From Vibrio sp. 99-70-13A1 (GTDB lineage Bacteria; Pseudomonadota; Gammaproteobacteria; Enterobacterales; Vibrionaceae), in NCBI RefSeq assembly GCF_013114625.1, contig NZ_VTXD01000025.1, forward strand, positions 1 through 64,000: 64,000 nt of DNA. The letters run 5' to 3'. Below, in pieces: positions 29,101-37,712 of the stretch. Position numbers and translations under genes: made by a program. Numbering within the stretch: position 1 is the first letter of the stretch; each line of letters opens with the position of its first letter. The notes below the pieces were generated by a model, which did no database searches, was not told the origin of the DNA, and worked only from the letters and a program-made list of their open reading frames with translations.

Positions 29101-29244
29101 ACGTCCCAATCCGAAAAATGCAGAAACACCACCAATTAAAAAGATCAGTGCGAGCATCCAACTAATAACTTTATTACGAATGAAGTAGGCCGCAACACCG
29201 GTAATTTCATCGTCTGTTTGAGGCTTATTATTAATATCACTCAT
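26149..29244 (-). CDS. vexK: RND family efflux pump permease (VexK-like)
   Basis: A 1031-residue inner-membrane RND permease that would export lipophilic toxic compounds using the proton gradient. The family plan is visible: a first membrane segment at about 30-50, a large periplasmic porter domain, a block of membrane helices, a second periplasmic domain starting around 560, and a final block of helices. The proton-relay helix reads GMLVDNAIVVVE, with Asp-Asn where AcrB has Asp-Asp. Two adaptor genes precede it, and it overlaps the second by 8 bases. Gene order next to psp and sap matches vexIJK of V. cholerae as I recall it, hence the symbol. No outer-membrane channel gene lies here; TolC would be shared. 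Confidence 0.92.
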   Translation of the reverse strand: MSDINNKPQTDDEITGVAAYFIRNKVISWMLALIFLIGGVSAFFGLGRLEDPAFTIKDAMVVTSYPGATPQQVEEEVTYPLEKAIQQLTYVDEVNSISSRGLSQITVTMKNNYGPDDLPQIWDELRRKVNDLDGQLPPGVNTPQVIDDFGDVYGILLAVTGEGYSYKELLDYIDYLRRELELVDGVSKVSVSGQQQEQVFIEISMKRISSLGLSPSTVFNLLSTQNVVSDAGAVRIGDEFIRIHPTGEFKNVEQLGDLILTEGGAQGLIYLKDVADVTRGYVEVPSNIIGYNGKLALNLGVSFAQGVNVVAVGEMFDRRLAELKFQQPIGIDIAEVYNQPKEVDKSVSGFVVSLGQAVAIVIIVLLFFMGLRSGLLIGLILLLTVFGTFIFMQYFKIDLQRISLGALVIALGMLVDNAIVVVEGILIGTQKGRTRLQAATDIVTQTKWPLLGATVIAVTAFAPIGLSQDATGEYCGTLFTVLLISLMLSWFTAISITPFFANMFFKGQKIAGDGEDNDPYKGMVFVVYKNFLEFCMKRAWLTVIVLIVGLAVSLYGFMFVKQAFFPSSTTPMFQVDVWMPEGTDIRATNTKLKVLEGWLSEQDEVDHITTTAGKGLQRFMLTYAPEKSYAGYGEITVRVKDYAVLDQLMIRFREHVNAQFPEINYKLKKIELGPGGGAKIEARIVGSDPTILRSLASQVMDIMYADAGAYNVRHDWRERTKVLEPQFNESQARRYGISKSDVDEFLAMSFSGKSVGVYRDGTTLMPIVARLPEDERIDIRNIEGMKIWSPALSEYIPLQQVTLGYELIWEDPLIVRKNRKRMLTVMADPDLLGEETASTLQKRLQPQIEAIEMPSGYSLEWGGEYESSRDAQASLFTTMPLGYLFMFLITVFLFNSVKEPLIVWLTVPLAIIGVTTGLLALDTPFGFMALLGFLSLSGMLLKNGIVLLDQIEIEMKSGKDPYIAVVDAALSRVRPVCMAAITTILGMIPLLPDIFFKPMAVTIMFGLGFATVLTLIVVPVLYRIFHNIKVA

Positions 29245-30322
29245 TACCCGTCTCCTGAGACAATACTTCCACTGTCATTCCGTCTCTTAATCTTGATAGA
29301 CCTGCAGTAACAATATCTTGCCCGAGTTCTAACCCACTAATAACCTGCAACGTTGTTTGATTCGCTTTCCCTATCTCAACGTGTTGCTTGGAAACGGTAT
29401 TATCTTCATTAACCACCCAGACATACGATTGCTTTCTATCCAAGGCATCGCCATCGCCATTAAAAATAGCTTCAATAGGAATGAGGACTCCAAGGTTTAA
29501 CTTTAGCCCCATGTTACGACCACTTGAAGTCACTTCTACCGCCATACCATCAAGGATGTATTCTGTATCGGGCATTGGAAGTGACAAAGTAACGGTGAAT
29601 GTTCCTGTCGCGGGATCGGGTTCCGTGGTGAACTCTTTAACCGTCGCTTTATATTCATTTCCACTTGGCACACGAACTAACGCATCTACTTTTGCAGTCG
29701 TCGCTTGGCTAGGTTGGTTAACATAAATTTGGTCGGGTAATTGGATAACCACTTCAACATCTTCGACGCTGTGAATATTCACAATTTGCTGACCGACTTG
29801 TATATTTTCAAACTGATCAACACTAACTCGAGAAATGATTCCATCGACTGGCGCGCGAAGTTTAGTAAATGATAAACGCAGTTTCGCTAGCTCTAATTCC
29901 GAAAATGCAATTTGACGTTGTGCCGCAATTTCATCGAATTGAGATTTAGCTAATAAACCTTTTTTAACCAGTGGGCTTGAACGCCTATATTGACTATCAA
30001 TTACAGTGAATCGAGCGCGAGCGTTATCAACGTCCAACTTATAGTCAGTTGGGTCAAGTTCAGCAAGAATGTCGCCTTGGTTAACTCTTGCCCCTTCTTT
30101 AATCGTCAGTTTGTTAATCTCACCTGACACTCGGAAACTAAGGTGTGATTTTTCAGCCGCATTCGCAACCGCCGGGAAATACAATTTATCATGCGTGTCT
30201 GACTTTTGGATTTCTATCACTTTCACTTTTGGAGTGACAACCACAGATTCTGTACTGTTATCACTGCACGCACTCAATAAAGCAAGGCTAGATAAACATG
30301 CGATCGTTTTAAAATGCTTCAT
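29237..30322 (-). CDS. vexJ: RND periplasmic adaptor lipoprotein (VexJ-like)
   Basis: A 361-residue membrane fusion protein linking the RND permease to an outer-membrane channel. The lipoprotein signal ends in LLSAC. The biotinyl-lipoyl half motif GEINKLTIKEGARVNQGDIL, an alpha-helical hairpin around residues 95-130, and the second lipoyl half (LRAPVDGIISRV) follow in the usual order. The ATG at 30322 is preferred because it gives the lipobox and has AAGGGGG upstream; it starts one base after the vexI stop. A longer frame reaching back into vexI is unlikely. It is the second adaptor in this pump. Confidence 0.92.
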   Translation of the reverse strand: MKHFKTIACLSSLALLSACSDNSTESVVVTPKVKVIEIQKSDTHDKLYFPAVANAAEKSHLSFRVSGEINKLTIKEGARVNQGDILAELDPTDYKLDVDNARARFTVIDSQYRRSSPLVKKGLLAKSQFDEIAAQRQIAFSELELAKLRLSFTKLRAPVDGIISRVSVDQFENIQVGQQIVNIHSVEDVEVVIQLPDQIYVNQPSQATTAKVDALVRVPSGNEYKATVKEFTTEPDPATGTFTVTLSLPMPDTEYILDGMAVEVTSSGRNMGLKLNLGVLIPIEAIFNGDGDALDRKQSYVWVVNEDNTVSKQHVEIGKANQTTLQVISGLELGQDIVTAGLSRLRDGMTVEVLSQETGNE

Positions 30323-30323
30323 A

Positions 30324-31358
30324 TTATAGCCCCCTTTCCTTAACCCACTCGCGAACTTTAATACCCGCCTCAATGCCACTTACACCTGAAGTAATGATTC
30401 TATCGCCATCATTCAAACCAGATAAAATATGGTGTTGCTCATCCAAAGTCACACTCGCTTTTTCAACAATGCCTTCACTGCCTACTCGCCAAACAGACGT
30501 TTTGCCATTTGCATTCACGATGGCAGTTTTAGGGATACGTGTAGCCGATTGTTTTTCAGCAACGACTGTCACATTGCCAGACATACCCGGCAGAATACCC
30601 ACATCCGTTGGGCGTTCCATCACCATGGTGACTTTATATGAACCTGTTTTTGGATCCGCTTCAGTATCCACTTCTTGGAAAGTGAGCGGATAACTATTCT
30701 GCGGAAAGGCGTCAAATACCATTGTTGCGGTTGTTTCAACACCTGTCGAAAAGCGATTTAATAGTTGGTCAGGTAGAAGAAAAACAACTTTTAGAATTTG
30801 ATTCGTTTGAATATTCATTACACCGCTCTTGGCGCTGATGTATTCGTGGTTTTCAGCAGGAATTAAAGATACGGTACCATCATAAGGCGCGACAAGGCGC
30901 GTATAACGCAAGTTAGCTTTCGCTTGTTCGAGAACTGCTCGGGCAGAATTATGATTTGCTTTGGCTTGATCAAAATCTTGTTCTGATACGACACGATCTT
31001 TACGGAGTTTTTTGGAACGCTGATATTGAACATCAGCCAATTTGAAATTTGCACGCGCTTGTTTTTCAAGCAACTGATACTCATCAGGGTTTAACGCAGC
31101 TAAAACATCGCCCTTAGATACAGCTTGACCCGCAGTTACGTCAATACTCTCAAGTAAACCAGGCACACGAAAAGCTAATACTGCTTTATCACCAGCTTCT
31201 GTTGTCGCGGGAAAGTCTCGTTCAAAGTTGTTGTTACCAACAGAGACAGTGAATAGTTTTGCAGGGCGAGATTCAGGTTCGGGAACAGGGGGAAGCTCCT
31301 TACCACACCCAGATAACCCGATTATGGTCATCAAAAGGACTAGGGAGGCTTTATACAT
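30324..31358 (-). CDS. vexI: RND periplasmic adaptor lipoprotein (VexI-like)
   Basis: A 344-residue membrane fusion protein with lipobox LSGC. The two lipoyl halves are in PGLLESIDVTAGQAVSKGDV and LVAPYDGTVSLIP, with a coiled-coil hairpin between them. It is first in a three-gene pump operon with a second, different adaptor and the permease. Having two adaptors suggests a mixed ring or a two-substrate system. An AGGGAGG ribosome site lies upstream. The nearest upstream gene on this strand is pspC, separated by that operon's terminator. Confidence 0.92.
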   Translation of the reverse strand: MYKASLVLLMTIIGLSGCGKELPPVPEPESRPAKLFTVSVGNNNFERDFPATTEAGDKAVLAFRVPGLLESIDVTAGQAVSKGDVLAALNPDEYQLLEKQARANFKLADVQYQRSKKLRKDRVVSEQDFDQAKANHNSARAVLEQAKANLRYTRLVAPYDGTVSLIPAENHEYISAKSGVMNIQTNQILKVVFLLPDQLLNRFSTGVETTATMVFDAFPQNSYPLTFQEVDTEADPKTGSYKVTMVMERPTDVGILPGMSGNVTVVAEKQSATRIPKTAIVNANGKTSVWRVGSEGIVEKASVTLDEQHHILSGLNDGDRIITSGVSGIEAGIKVREWVKERGL

Positions 31359-31453
31359 TGGCGATCATCCATATCTAGAAATATTATTTAACATAGATTA
31401 ATCATTTGAAACTTACCAGTTAATAGACTGATTTACCCTAAAAATTGTCAAAA

Positions 31454-31494
31454 AAAATAACGGCTTGGATAATATTTACCCAAACCGTTATTTT
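31454..31494 (-). terminator. Intrinsic terminator of pspABC
   Basis: AAAATAACGG and CCGTTATTTT with an inner TTGG/CCAA form a long stem starting 20 bases after the pspC stop. The minus strand continues into a run of T. Confidence 0.88.
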
Positions 31495-31514
31495 CGTATT
31501 AACCAACATAGAAA

Positions 31515-31901
31515 TTACATATTTTTGAATTCTCGATTCACCTTAAATGCATCTGAAGTCACATAAGCTTCCATGTTTCTTACCGTCTGCTCAAGGTGAT
31601 CAAAATCGCCTTCTAAAGTCATGAGTAACGACTCAGCAGACTGACCTTGTTCCCACGGCTTGCTTTTCAATTTGTGATCTTGTTTCGCTTTAAGTTCATT
31701 CACATATTGCGTGGGTTGCTTCTCTAGCATGAACGTCATAGCTACATACGCGAGAATAACTAAAAAACTTCCACCTAAAAGCGCCGCTGATATCACTAGT
31801 ATCCTTACCAACCACACTTCAAGTCCAAAGTAATTAGCCATACCAGCACAAACACCTGAAAGCTTCCCATTTATCGGATCTCGATATAAGTCTCTACTCA
31901 T
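31515..31901 (-). CDS. pspC: Phage-shock protein C
   Basis: A 128-residue inner-membrane PspC-domain protein. The N-terminal half has LYRDPINGKLSGVCAGMANY, the family signature, then a hydrophobic segment at about residues 34-62 (LVRILVISAALLGGSFLVIL). The C-terminal part is soluble and helical. PspC with PspB senses secretin or membrane stress and relieves inhibition of PspF by PspA. The ATG at 31901 has GGAG upstream and overlaps the pspB stop by 8 bases. Third gene of pspABC; pspD was not found. Confidence 0.94.
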   Translation of the reverse strand: MSRDLYRDPINGKLSGVCAGMANYFGLEVWLVRILVISAALLGGSFLVILAYVAMTFMLEKQPTQYVNELKAKQDHKLKSKPWEQGQSAESLLMTLEGDFDHLEQTVRNMEAYVTSDAFKVNREFKNM

Positions 31902-32127
31902 AATTTCGTCTCCAGCTTGGGGACTCCGCATCTAGAATTTTCTCAAGCGTTTTTACCCTATCTTGCATCGCTTCTGCGCGCTCAGACAATATATTTAGAC
32001 GCTCTAGATCCTCAGTTGATAGACCGTTTCCAGATTTGCGCTTACTGCGATAGTGTAAAAACAACCACAGCGGAGCGACAAATATCAAAAATACGATCAG
32101 CGGTCCGGCAATCAGAAATGTTGACAT
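31894..32127 (-). CDS. pspB: Phage-shock protein B
   Basis: A 77-residue protein with an N-terminal membrane helix (residues 5-25) followed by a coiled-coil tail, including LSTEDLERLNILSERAEAMQ. It is the partner of PspC in sensing envelope stress. Length matches E. coli PspB (74). GAGGAGC precedes the ATG. It lies 14 bases after pspA. Confidence 0.94.
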   Translation of the reverse strand: MSTFLIAGPLIVFLIFVAPLWLFLHYRSKRKSGNGLSTEDLERLNILSERAEAMQDRVKTLEKILDAESPSWRRNYE

Positions 32128-32141
32128 ATAAAGCTCCTCAG

Positions 32142-32813
32142 TTATTTGTCGCGGTTTTCAACTTGCTGCTTCAGTTTTTCTAGCTCTTGCTCAATTGAAT
32201 CTTGTGCTTGTAATTCTGCAAATTCTTGATCAAGTGATTTAGCATTGCCTGTTTTGGCATACACATCAGCTTCTGCTTCAAGCTCATCAACTTTACGAGA
32301 GTACTGTTCAAACTTTGCCATCGCTTCATGTGAACGACTTGAATGTAAGTGCTTCTGCACATCGCGTCGGTTAGTTGCCGCTTGATTGCGAATAGCTAAC
32401 GCTTGTTGTTTCGCTCGCGTTTCTGCGATTTTTGTTTCCAGCTTGCCGATTTCACCGGTTAACTTTTCGATAGTTTCTTCAACTAACGTTTGTTCCGTGT
32501 GCAGCCCTTTTATTAAATCTTCTAACTTTTTCTTTTCAATCAGAGCCGCTCTTGCAAGATCTTCTCTATTTCTGGTCAAGGCTAATGTCGCTTTTTGAGC
32601 CCATTCAGCAATTTGAGAATCCATACCATCCACTCTTCGAGCCAATTCTTTTTTATCGGCAATGGCTTTTGCGGAGTTAGTGCGAACTTCCACTAAGGTA
32701 TCTTCCATTTCCTGAATGATGAGACGAATCATCTTTTCAGGGTCTTCAGCTTTATCAAGTAAAGCACTGATGTTTGAGTTAACAATGTCTGCGAAACGAG
32801 AAAAAATACCCAT
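32142..32813 (-). CDS. pspA: Phage-shock protein A
   Basis: A 223-residue coiled-coil protein of the PspA/IM30 (ESCRT-III-like) family. Almost the whole chain is helical, starting with GIFSRFADIVNSNISALLDK, the amphipathic membrane-binding helix and family signature. In resting cells it binds PspF and blocks it; under stress it binds and repairs the inner membrane. AAGGAGA precedes the ATG. It is the first gene of the operon, behind a sigma-54 promoter and divergent from pspF. Confidence 0.97.
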   Translation of the reverse strand: MGIFSRFADIVNSNISALLDKAEDPEKMIRLIIQEMEDTLVEVRTNSAKAIADKKELARRVDGMDSQIAEWAQKATLALTRNREDLARAALIEKKKLEDLIKGLHTEQTLVEETIEKLTGEIGKLETKIAETRAKQQALAIRNQAATNRRDVQKHLHSSRSHEAMAKFEQYSRKVDELEAEADVYAKTGNAKSLDQEFAELQAQDSIEQELEKLKQQVENRDK

Positions 32814-32910
32814 GGGGTTCTCCTTAAAATAATTGACCGCTGGTTAAAACACTCTAGCTATTGTTAAGCTTAAATCAGTGTTTCAGAAACTTGTTTAGCT
32901 ACTATCTAGT

Positions 32911-32927
32911 ATCAATTCGCGTGCCAA
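32911..32927 (-). promoter_or_regulatory. Sigma-54 promoter of pspABC
   Basis: On the minus strand the sequence TTGGCACGCGAATTGAT matches the -24/-12 consensus TGGCAC-N5-TTGCA, with both the GG and the TTG in place and correct spacing. It lies about 100 bases before pspA. The 180 bases between it and pspF should hold the PspF enhancer sites. Confidence 0.85.
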
Positions 32928-33107
32928 GTTTAAATTTGTTATTTTTCAATAAGATAAACTTACCAGCTCTTTTTAAACAATCATGCTATGATGAAATAAA
33001 CCAATTTTTGGTTTTTTTAACCAACTTGAATTAATGAGTAGCACCTTAGCCACGATTAGCACTTCCAAGGTTTTAAACCCACATATTTTCAATTGAAAGG
33101 TCACACT

Positions 33108-34154
33108 ATGCAGCAGAATCTTATTGGCGAATCACCTACTTTCCTTTCTGTTCTAGATAAAGTTTCACAACTTGCCCCGATTGAAAGGCCCGTACTTATC
33201 ATAGGTGAAAGAGGGACGGGTAAAGAGTTAATTGCACAACGTCTACATTACCTTTCAAAGCGTTGGGATCAACCTTTAGTCACCTTAAACTGCTCAACGT
33301 TAAGTGAAGGATTGATTGACTCGGAACTATTTGGACATGAATCAGGCTCATTCACAGGGTCTAAAGGTCGTCACCAAGGGCGTTTTGAAAGAGCAGAAGG
33401 TGGCACTTTATTTTTAGATGAGCTCGCGACAGCACCGCTGTCAGTGCAAGAGAAGCTGCTTAGAGTCATAGAATATGGTCAATATGAACGTGTTGGCGGG
33501 CAAAAAATATTAAATGCTAATGTTCGCCTTGTATGTGCAACCAACGCTGACTTACCTCAACTTGCTCAAAAAGGCGAATTTCGAGCAGATTTACTCGATA
33601 GGCTCGCCTTTGATGTCATTTCCATTCCACCACTTAGAGAAAGAAAAGAAGACATCCTCTTACTTGCAGAACATTACGCGATTAGAATGTGCCGCGAACT
33701 ACAACTGGATTTATTCATTGGTTTTTCAGATGACGCTTTACAATCATTGCTTGATTACGAATGGCCAGGGAATGTCCGAGAATTAAAAAATGTGGTTGAG
33801 CGAGCGATATATCAAAATGGAAAATCCGATTACCCAATCGAATCATTAGTTTTCGACCCATTTCAACAACCTTGGGAACAAAAAGCCAAGGGTTCTGACC
33901 ACGTGAATCCCCTTTCACAAAATCCTGACAATAATGCTGCCAACAGCCATACTTCATTAGACAATAGTTTTTCATTTCCACTGAATTACAAAGCGTGGCA
34001 AGAGCAGCAAGATGTTCATCTGCTCACACAAGCTTTAGAACAAAGTAAATATAATCAGAAAGATGCTGCTGAATTATTAGGGCTCAGCTATCACCAACTT
34101 AGAGGCATGGTAAGAAAATATGCCATTGTTGGACAAACTGGCGACAAATCGTAG
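33108..34154 (+). CDS. pspF: Phage-shock operon sigma-54 activator PspF
   Basis: A 348-residue enhancer-binding protein with no N-terminal receiver domain, as in E. coli PspF. The AAA+ domain starts almost at once (Walker A GERGTGKE, Walker B GGTLFLDELATAP, and the DLLDRLAFD, PPLRERKEDI and YEWPGNVRELKNVVERA blocks). A Fis-type helix-turn-helix ends the protein (NQKDAAELLGLSYHQLRG). The sigma-54-contacting loop, normally GAFTGA, reads GSFTGS here. ATG at 33108 follows GAAAGGTC. It is divergent from pspA, which it activates, and is held inactive by PspA. Confidence 0.96.
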   Translation: MQQNLIGESPTFLSVLDKVSQLAPIERPVLIIGERGTGKELIAQRLHYLSKRWDQPLVTLNCSTLSEGLIDSELFGHESGSFTGSKGRHQGRFERAEGGTLFLDELATAPLSVQEKLLRVIEYGQYERVGGQKILNANVRLVCATNADLPQLAQKGEFRADLLDRLAFDVISIPPLRERKEDILLLAEHYAIRMCRELQLDLFIGFSDDALQSLLDYEWPGNVRELKNVVERAIYQNGKSDYPIESLVFDPFQQPWEQKAKGSDHVNPLSQNPDNNAANSHTSLDNSFSFPLNYKAWQEQQDVHLLTQALEQSKYNQKDAAELLGLSYHQLRGMVRKYAIVGQTGDKS

Positions 34155-34253
34155 GTATAACTAGATAATCATTTGGAGCGAAATAAATAAAATGATAAAT
34201 TGTCCGGCTCTTGAGGCATCTAATAAGCTTCGTTTCAAAAAGTATTTCTTTCT

Positions 34254-35876
34254 ATGAAAGTATTATCCAGATTAGTGTTCGGTCTTTGTACGTTTGGTCT
34301 TTTAGCGGGCTGCGGAAAAGAGGTGGACCACGAGAAGATCCGTGAAAAAGGTTTTGTCTATTGCGGACAAGGCAACCCAAGCACCTTCAATCCCCAGTTA
34401 GTAGATAGTGGTATTACTTCTGAGTCGCTCAGCCCTCAAATATTCGATACGCTTTTGCAGTTAGACTCTGGTACATACCGACCTACCGCAAACTTAGCAA
34501 CACACTGGGAAGTGAACAAATCTGGTACGGAATATACCTTTCATTTAAGACCGAATGTTGAGTTTCAAACAACTGAGTGGTTCACACCGACAAGAACTTT
34601 GAACGCTCAAGATGTCGTGTTCAGCTTTGAGCGAATTTTCGACACTTCTCACCCTTATCATTATGTCGGTGGCGGTCTATACCCTTGGTTTGCCGGCATT
34701 GATTTCCAAAATTCATTAGTTGATGTATCAGCTATTAATGATTTGACGGTCAAGTTCACCCTTAGCCATCCAAATAACTCATTTTTAAATAATATTGCGA
34801 CAAGCTACGCGGTCATTCACTCAAAAGAATATGCGACCCAACTTGAGCTCAAAGATGAAAAAGGTCAAATAGATGCGTTCCCTGTAGGGACTGGACCATT
34901 TTACTTAAGCGAATATCAAATTAATGACCTCGTCAGGCTTAAAAAGCACGATAAATATTGGAAGAATGAAGTCAAAATGGACCAAGTTGTCTTTGATACT
35001 TCACAACGTGGGACTGGCACATTAGCAAAATTACTGCGTAACGAATGTGACGTACTAAATTCACCAATTTCGAGTCAAATTCCGATTATTCAAGCGAGAG
35101 AAGAGCTTAAAATAAGCGCAACACCTGCGGTTAATGTTTCTTTCATCGCCTTAAATACAGTGCACCCCGCTCTTAATGATTCTAGAGTTAGAAAGGCTCT
35201 AAACCTTGCAATCAATCGTCAAAATATTCTGGATTCAGTCTATTACGGCACAGGAACGAAAGCCTACACCTTACTTCCCCCTACTTCATGGGCTTACCCT
35301 AAAGACAGCGTGCATGTTCGTTACGACCGTAATTATGCCATTGCTTTATTAAGAGAAGCGGGTGTAGAACAAGGGCTAAAACTGACCATGTGGGTCCCTT
35401 TGGAACCTAGAGCTTATAACCCTAGCCCACGTAAAACGGCCGAGTTGATTCAGGCAAATTTAGCCGACATAGGGGTTGAATTGAAGCTGTTTACTGATGA
35501 CCGTTTTGATCGTACTCAATTGTCCTCAATATCCTCAACCGATCTATTGTTAACGGGCTGGATTGGTAATACTGGAGATCCTGACAACTTTTTACGCCCA
35601 CTGCTTTCATGCAGTTCTGACAGAGCTGGTCTAAATGTTGCGATGTGGTGTAACTCGGATTTTGACTTTCTGCTCGACCTCGCATTGGAGATCAATCAAC
35701 AAAGGCATCGCGTGAATTTGTATCACCAAGCACAAAATATATTGAATGAGGAGTTCCCTGTAATTCCATTGGCGCATGGCGTTCAATTTCGGGTTCACGA
35801 CACTTCGCTAAGCGGCTTTAAACAAAGCCCATTTAATTCTCAACCTTTTGATCAAGTTGTTCGGGAGCCGAAATAA
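34254..35876 (+). CDS. sapA: Peptide ABC transporter substrate-binding protein SapA (lipoprotein form)
   Basis: A 540-residue binding protein of the oligopeptide/dipeptide class (SBP family 5). It resembles E. coli SapA along its length, for example GFVYCGQGNPSTFNPQ, WFTPTRTLNAQDVVFSFERI and NPSPRKTAELIQANL. Here the signal peptide ends in LLAGC, a lipobox, so the protein should be anchored, unlike the soluble E. coli form. Sap transporters bind cationic antimicrobial peptides or heme and support resistance; putrescine export is the role shown for E. coli SapBCDF. It is first in a five-gene operon with a single-nucleotide stop/start overlap to sapB. Confidence 0.93.
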   Translation: MKVLSRLVFGLCTFGLLAGCGKEVDHEKIREKGFVYCGQGNPSTFNPQLVDSGITSESLSPQIFDTLLQLDSGTYRPTANLATHWEVNKSGTEYTFHLRPNVEFQTTEWFTPTRTLNAQDVVFSFERIFDTSHPYHYVGGGLYPWFAGIDFQNSLVDVSAINDLTVKFTLSHPNNSFLNNIATSYAVIHSKEYATQLELKDEKGQIDAFPVGTGPFYLSEYQINDLVRLKKHDKYWKNEVKMDQVVFDTSQRGTGTLAKLLRNECDVLNSPISSQIPIIQAREELKISATPAVNVSFIALNTVHPALNDSRVRKALNLAINRQNILDSVYYGTGTKAYTLLPPTSWAYPKDSVHVRYDRNYAIALLREAGVEQGLKLTMWVPLEPRAYNPSPRKTAELIQANLADIGVELKLFTDDRFDRTQLSSISSTDLLLTGWIGNTGDPDNFLRPLLSCSSDRAGLNVAMWCNSDFDFLLDLALEINQQRHRVNLYHQAQNILNEEFPVIPLAHGVQFRVHDTSLSGFKQSPFNSQPFDQVVREPK

Positions 35877-36838
35877 TGTTTTGGTATACATTAAGACGAA
35901 TCAACCTCTTCTTTATTACACTCGCTATGCTCACTTTGGTTGGCTTTTCTTTACTGCGTTTAGACCAGACTTCCCCATGGGCAATTCAAGACTTTTGGCC
36001 GGGTTGGATTAACTACATCAGTGAGCTATCGACATTAAACTTCGGTATCAGTAAACATGGTGTGCCTATTATTGATGAGCTTGCCATTGTCTTTCCAGCC
36101 ACATTAGAGCTGTGCTTTTTTGCATTTGTTCTCGCCCTATCATTTGGTATCCCTTTTGGAACCATTGCAGGTATGAGACAAGGTAAGTTCATTGATACGA
36201 TAATCTCATTCACATCAATGTCAGGCTATTCTGCCCCTATTTTTTGGGTCGCTTTATTGATGATCATGATATTTTCCCTAAACTTTGAAGTATTTCCTGT
36301 TGGAGGTCGCTATGACCTTCTCTACGAAATTCAGCACGTTACTGGTTTTGCCATTATTGACGCTTTCTTTTCTGAAGGTAAGTATCGCGCGCATGCGTTA
36401 GAAAGTGTTATCCAACATATGGTGTTACCTTGCTTAGTTCTCGCCCTAGCGCCTACTACTCAAGTGATCAGGTTAATGAGAAGTTCCGTTGCAGAAGTCA
36501 TGACGGAAAACTACATCCGAGCGGCTCGAATTAAAGGTTTGTCAACACGAGAAATTGTTACTCAACACGTATTAAGAAATGCTATACCCCCTATTATCCC
36601 AAAGGTTGGGGTCCAGCTTTCCAGTATGCTCACTTTAGCCATAATCACTGAATCGATTTTTAACTGGCCTGGTATAGGCAGATGGTTGCTGGATGCTTTA
36701 TCCAATCAAGATTATGTCTCAATTCAAGCTGGAGTAATGGTTGTGGCGACACTTGTACTCACTGCTAATATTCTATCTGATTTGTTGGGTGCGGCGATTA
36801 ATCCTCTGGTAAGGAAGGAATGGTATGCTAACAAATAA
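35876..36838 (+). CDS. sapB: ABC transporter permease SapB
   Basis: A 320-residue inner-membrane permease of the DppB/OppB class with about six hydrophobic segments. The permease coupling motif is in IRAARIKGLSTREIV. Start overlaps the sapA stop in TAATG, and the end overlaps sapC by 14 bases, so translation is coupled. Partner of SapC, with SapD/F as ATPases. Confidence 0.94.
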   Translation: MFWYTLRRINLFFITLAMLTLVGFSLLRLDQTSPWAIQDFWPGWINYISELSTLNFGISKHGVPIIDELAIVFPATLELCFFAFVLALSFGIPFGTIAGMRQGKFIDTIISFTSMSGYSAPIFWVALLMIMIFSLNFEVFPVGGRYDLLYEIQHVTGFAIIDAFFSEGKYRAHALESVIQHMVLPCLVLALAPTTQVIRLMRSSVAEVMTENYIRAARIKGLSTREIVTQHVLRNAIPPIIPKVGVQLSSMLTLAIITESIFNWPGIGRWLLDALSNQDYVSIQAGVMVVATLVLTANILSDLLGAAINPLVRKEWYANK

Positions 36839-37712
36839 TGTTTACCAGGAAGAACAAATTCCTACCCAATATGAACGGTTTTGGCGCAGTTTTCGAGGTA
36901 ATAACTTAGCGATGTTTGGGCTATGGTGTTTAGCTTTTATCGTCATAATTACAGTTACTTCTCCTTGGCTTGCCCCTCATGATGCTCAAGAGCAGACTGG
37001 TCATTTATTGATCCCACCGTCTTGGGACCCAGCAGGCACTGTTGAGTATTTCTTAGGAACAGACGATCTTGGGCGAGATATCTTATCCCGTTTAATTATT
37101 GGTTCTCAGCTGACTTTTGGTGCAGCCGTCATCATAACAACTATAGCGGCTGTGATTGGTTGTTTAATTGGCGTACTCGCGGGGATGACTCGCGGGCTAC
37201 TTTCAAGCACCCTCAATCACCTTCTTGATACTGTAATGTCCATTCCATCTCTCCTCCTAGCCATTATTTTCGTTGCTTTTCTGGGGTTTGGGGAATTTAA
37301 TATTTTGCTCGCGATTTGTTTGGCTTTAATACCAAGGTTTATTCGCTCTGTTTATATTGCGGTTCATACTGAAGTAGAGAAAGATTATATCCTTGCCTCA
37401 AGGCTGGACGGGGCAAACGACTTCTACCTACTTTGGAATTCCATCTTACCTAATATACTTACAGTCGTAGCTTTGGAAGTGACACTGGCACTTTCAGTTG
37501 CGATTTTGGATATCACAGCTCTGGGCTTTTTAGGCCTAGGTGCACAGGCTCCGAGCACTGAATGGGGCTCTATTCTTGGAGACTCAGTAGAATTGATTTA
37601 CTTAGCGCCATGGACCGTTACTTTGCCCGGATTAGCCATTATGTTTACAGTTATTGTTATCAACTTGGTTGGTGAAGGCGTGCGCCAAGCCCTCAACGCG
37701 GGAATCGAATAA
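36825..37712 (+). CDS. sapC: ABC transporter permease SapC
   Basis: A 295-residue permease of the DppC/OppC class. The typical N-terminal segment with a membrane helix and the [20 protein letters not shown] motif is followed by DILSRLI and the coupling loop [14 protein letters not shown]. It overlaps sapB by 14 bases and meets sapD in a TAATG overlap. Forms the pore with SapB. Confidence 0.94.
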   Translation: MLTNNVYQEEQIPTQYERFWRSFRGNNLAMFGLWCLAFIVIITVTSPWLAPHDAQEQTGHLLIPPSWDPAGTVEYFLGTDDLGRDILSRLIIGSQLTFGAAVIITTIAAVIGCLIGVLAGMTRGLLSSTLNHLLDTVMSIPSLLLAIIFVAFLGFGEFNILLAICLALIPRFIRSVYIAVHTEVEKDYILASRLDGANDFYLLWNSILPNILTVVALEVTLALSVAILDITALGFLGLGAQAPSTEWGSILGDSVELIYLAPWTVTLPGLAIMFTVIVINLVGEGVRQALNAGIE

